DNA of 64,000 bases from Sphingobium sp. SYK-6 (lineage in GTDB: Bacteria > Pseudomonadota > Alphaproteobacteria > Sphingomonadales > Sphingomonadaceae): NCBI RefSeq assembly GCF_000283515.1, contig NC_015976.1, forward strand, positions 1,550,001 to 1,614,000, given 5' to 3'. Shown one piece after another: positions 62,996-64,000 of this stretch (its first letter is position 1; each line of letters starts with the position of its first letter). The notes below the pieces were generated by a model. It had not been told where the DNA came from. It was given only the letters and a program-made list of their open reading frames with translations, and did no database searches. A program made the position numbers and the translations under genes.

Positions 62996-64000
62996 GTGCA
63001 GGCCAAATCTTCCTTCGACTTGAGCGAACAGGGCATTTCGACATCGGCTGCCGTTCATTGGAATCTTCTTACGGCGCCTCTCGTCGAGCACGCGGTTCGG
63101 AACGGGGAAGGCCATCTTTCCAAGGACGGGCCGCTCGTGGTTGCCACCGGCAAGCACACCGGCCGCAGCGCCAAGGACAAGTTCATCGTTCGCGATGCGA
63201 CGACGGAAGACACCATCGGCTGGGGCAATGTGAACGTCCCGATGGAGCCTGCCCATTTCGAGGCTCTGAAAGCCGATTTCCTGGCGGCCCTGAACGAGAA
63301 GCCGCAGCTCTATGTCGCCGACCTGTACGGCGGCTCCCAGCCCGAGCATCGCGTCAACGTGCGCGTCATCAATGAGCTGGCCTGGCACAATCTCTTCATC
63401 CGGACCTTGCTGGTGCGCCCCGAGCCGTCGGAATTGGCGGACTTCGCCCCGGAATACACGATCATCGACCTGCCCAGCTTCCGGGCCGATCCGGCACGGC
63501 ACGGCTCCCGCAGCGAGACGATCATCGCCGTCAACTTCACCGAGAAGCTCATTCTCATCGGTGGTACGGCCTATGCCGGCGAGATGAAGAAGTCGGTCTT
63601 CTCGATCCTCAATTATCTGCTGCCCGCCAAGGGCATCATGCCGATGCACTGCTCGGCCAACATCGGCCCGGACGGGGACACGGCCGTGTTCTTCGGCCTG
63701 TCCGGCACGGGCAAGACCACGCTCTCGGCAGACAAGAGCCGCACGCTCATCGGCGATGACGAGCATGGCTGGTCGGACACGGCCGTCTTCAACTTCGAGG
63801 GCGGCTGCTATGCCAAGATGATCCGCCTGTCCGCCGAGGCGGAACCGGAGATCCACGCCACCACCAAGCGTTTCGGCACGGTGCTGGAGAATGTGGTGAT
63901 CGACCCGCACACCCGCGAGATCGACCTCGACGATGACAGCCTGGCCGAAAACAGCCGCGGCTCCTACCCGATCCATTTCATTCCGAATGCGTCGAAGGAC
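62996..64000 (+). CDS. pckA: Phosphoenolpyruvate carboxykinase (ATP), 3' partial
   Basis: 335 codons are visible and the frame continues past the window end; the full protein should be about 530-540 aa. The start is GTG with AGGAG 7 nt upstream. Seen are [16 protein letters not shown], the metal and PEP region [20 protein letters not shown], the kinase-1a loop [15 protein letters not shown] and [11 protein letters not shown]. It makes PEP from oxaloacetate in gluconeogenesis and works with glpX, also in this window. Confidence 0.95.
   Translation, partial: MQAKSSFDLSEQGISTSAAVHWNLLTAPLVEHAVRNGEGHLSKDGPLVVATGKHTGRSAKDKFIVRDATTEDTIGWGNVNVPMEPAHFEALKADFLAALNEKPQLYVADLYGGSQPEHRVNVRVINELAWHNLFIRTLLVRPEPSELADFAPEYTIIDLPSFRADPARHGSRSETIIAVNFTEKLILIGGTAYAGEMKKSVFSILNYLLPAKGIMPMHCSANIGPDGDTAVFFGLSGTGKTTLSADKSRTLIGDDEHGWSDTAVFNFEGGCYAKMIRLSAEAEPEIHATTKRFGTVLENVVIDPHTREIDLDDDSLAENSRGSYPIHFIPNASKD

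Noticed and set aside
1-64000. CRISPR array, integrase, transposase, rRNA operon or prophage genes
   Set aside because: None was seen; no regularly spaced repeats and no recombinase motifs were found.

Overview
The window is a piece of a high-GC alphaproteobacterial chromosome, most likely from a sphingomonad (Sphingobium, Sphingomonas or Novosphingobium type). The evidence is a ChvG/ChvI system fused to a short HPr kinase, RapZ and PTS proteins, a DivL-type kinase with tyrosine in place of the phospho-histidine, the tsaE-amgK-murU-addB-addA-trxA block, large TonB-dependent uptake genes and a secreted protein with a sphingomonad-style CP..GEIVVC motif. Assignments were made by reading motifs; no database search was run.

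Region 1 (1-13.3 kb) is an accessory catabolic cluster. It holds an amidohydrolase (cut by the window start), a beta-keto-acid cleavage enzyme, a 2-hydroxyacid dehydrogenase, a fumarylacetoacetase-family hydrolase, a class II aldolase, a carboxymuconolactone-decarboxylase-like protein, a luciferase-like monooxygenase, a TonB-dependent receptor, two MFS transporters and two paralogous LuxR-type regulators. A 20-bp palindrome, TGTCC-N10-GGACA, lies 56-60 nt before the start codons of three separate transcription units here, with a one-mismatch version before a fourth. It is a good candidate operator for one or both LuxR proteins and defines a small regulon. The substrate is unknown.

Region 2 (13.6-27 kb) is mostly housekeeping: tRNA-Glu, recJ, an ABC-2 exporter, glpX, hom, a complete tonB-exbB-exbD-exbD energy system closed by a strong terminator, a PilZ protein and an MsbA-like ABC exporter.

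Region 3 (27.1-30.9 kb) carries a tightly overlapped three-gene operon: an uncharacterised 167-aa protein, an RtcB-family RNA ligase and the release-factor homologue PrfH. RtcB-PrfH pairs are linked to repair and rescue of ribosomes cleaved in the decoding centre. A possible 31-codon leader ORF precedes the operon, a broken ORF abuts its end, and one copy of a dispersed repeat lies upstream. The second repeat copy is at 49.9-50.2 kb.

Region 4 (30.9-49.6 kb) has the PHA depolymerase phaZ, an enolase-superfamily epimerase, an MscS channel, ubiG, lysC, a nitronate-monooxygenase-like gene, divL, tsaE, the amgK-murU peptidoglycan-recycling pair, addB-addA and trxA.

Region 5 (50-64 kb) has an inositol-monophosphatase family gene, argJ, an orphan TonB C-terminal-domain protein, secA, an MHS-type MFS transporter, a SpoU methyltransferase, then chvI-chvG-hprK-rapZ-EIIA-HPr as a chain of overlapping genes. 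pckA diverges from chvI and is cut by the window end.
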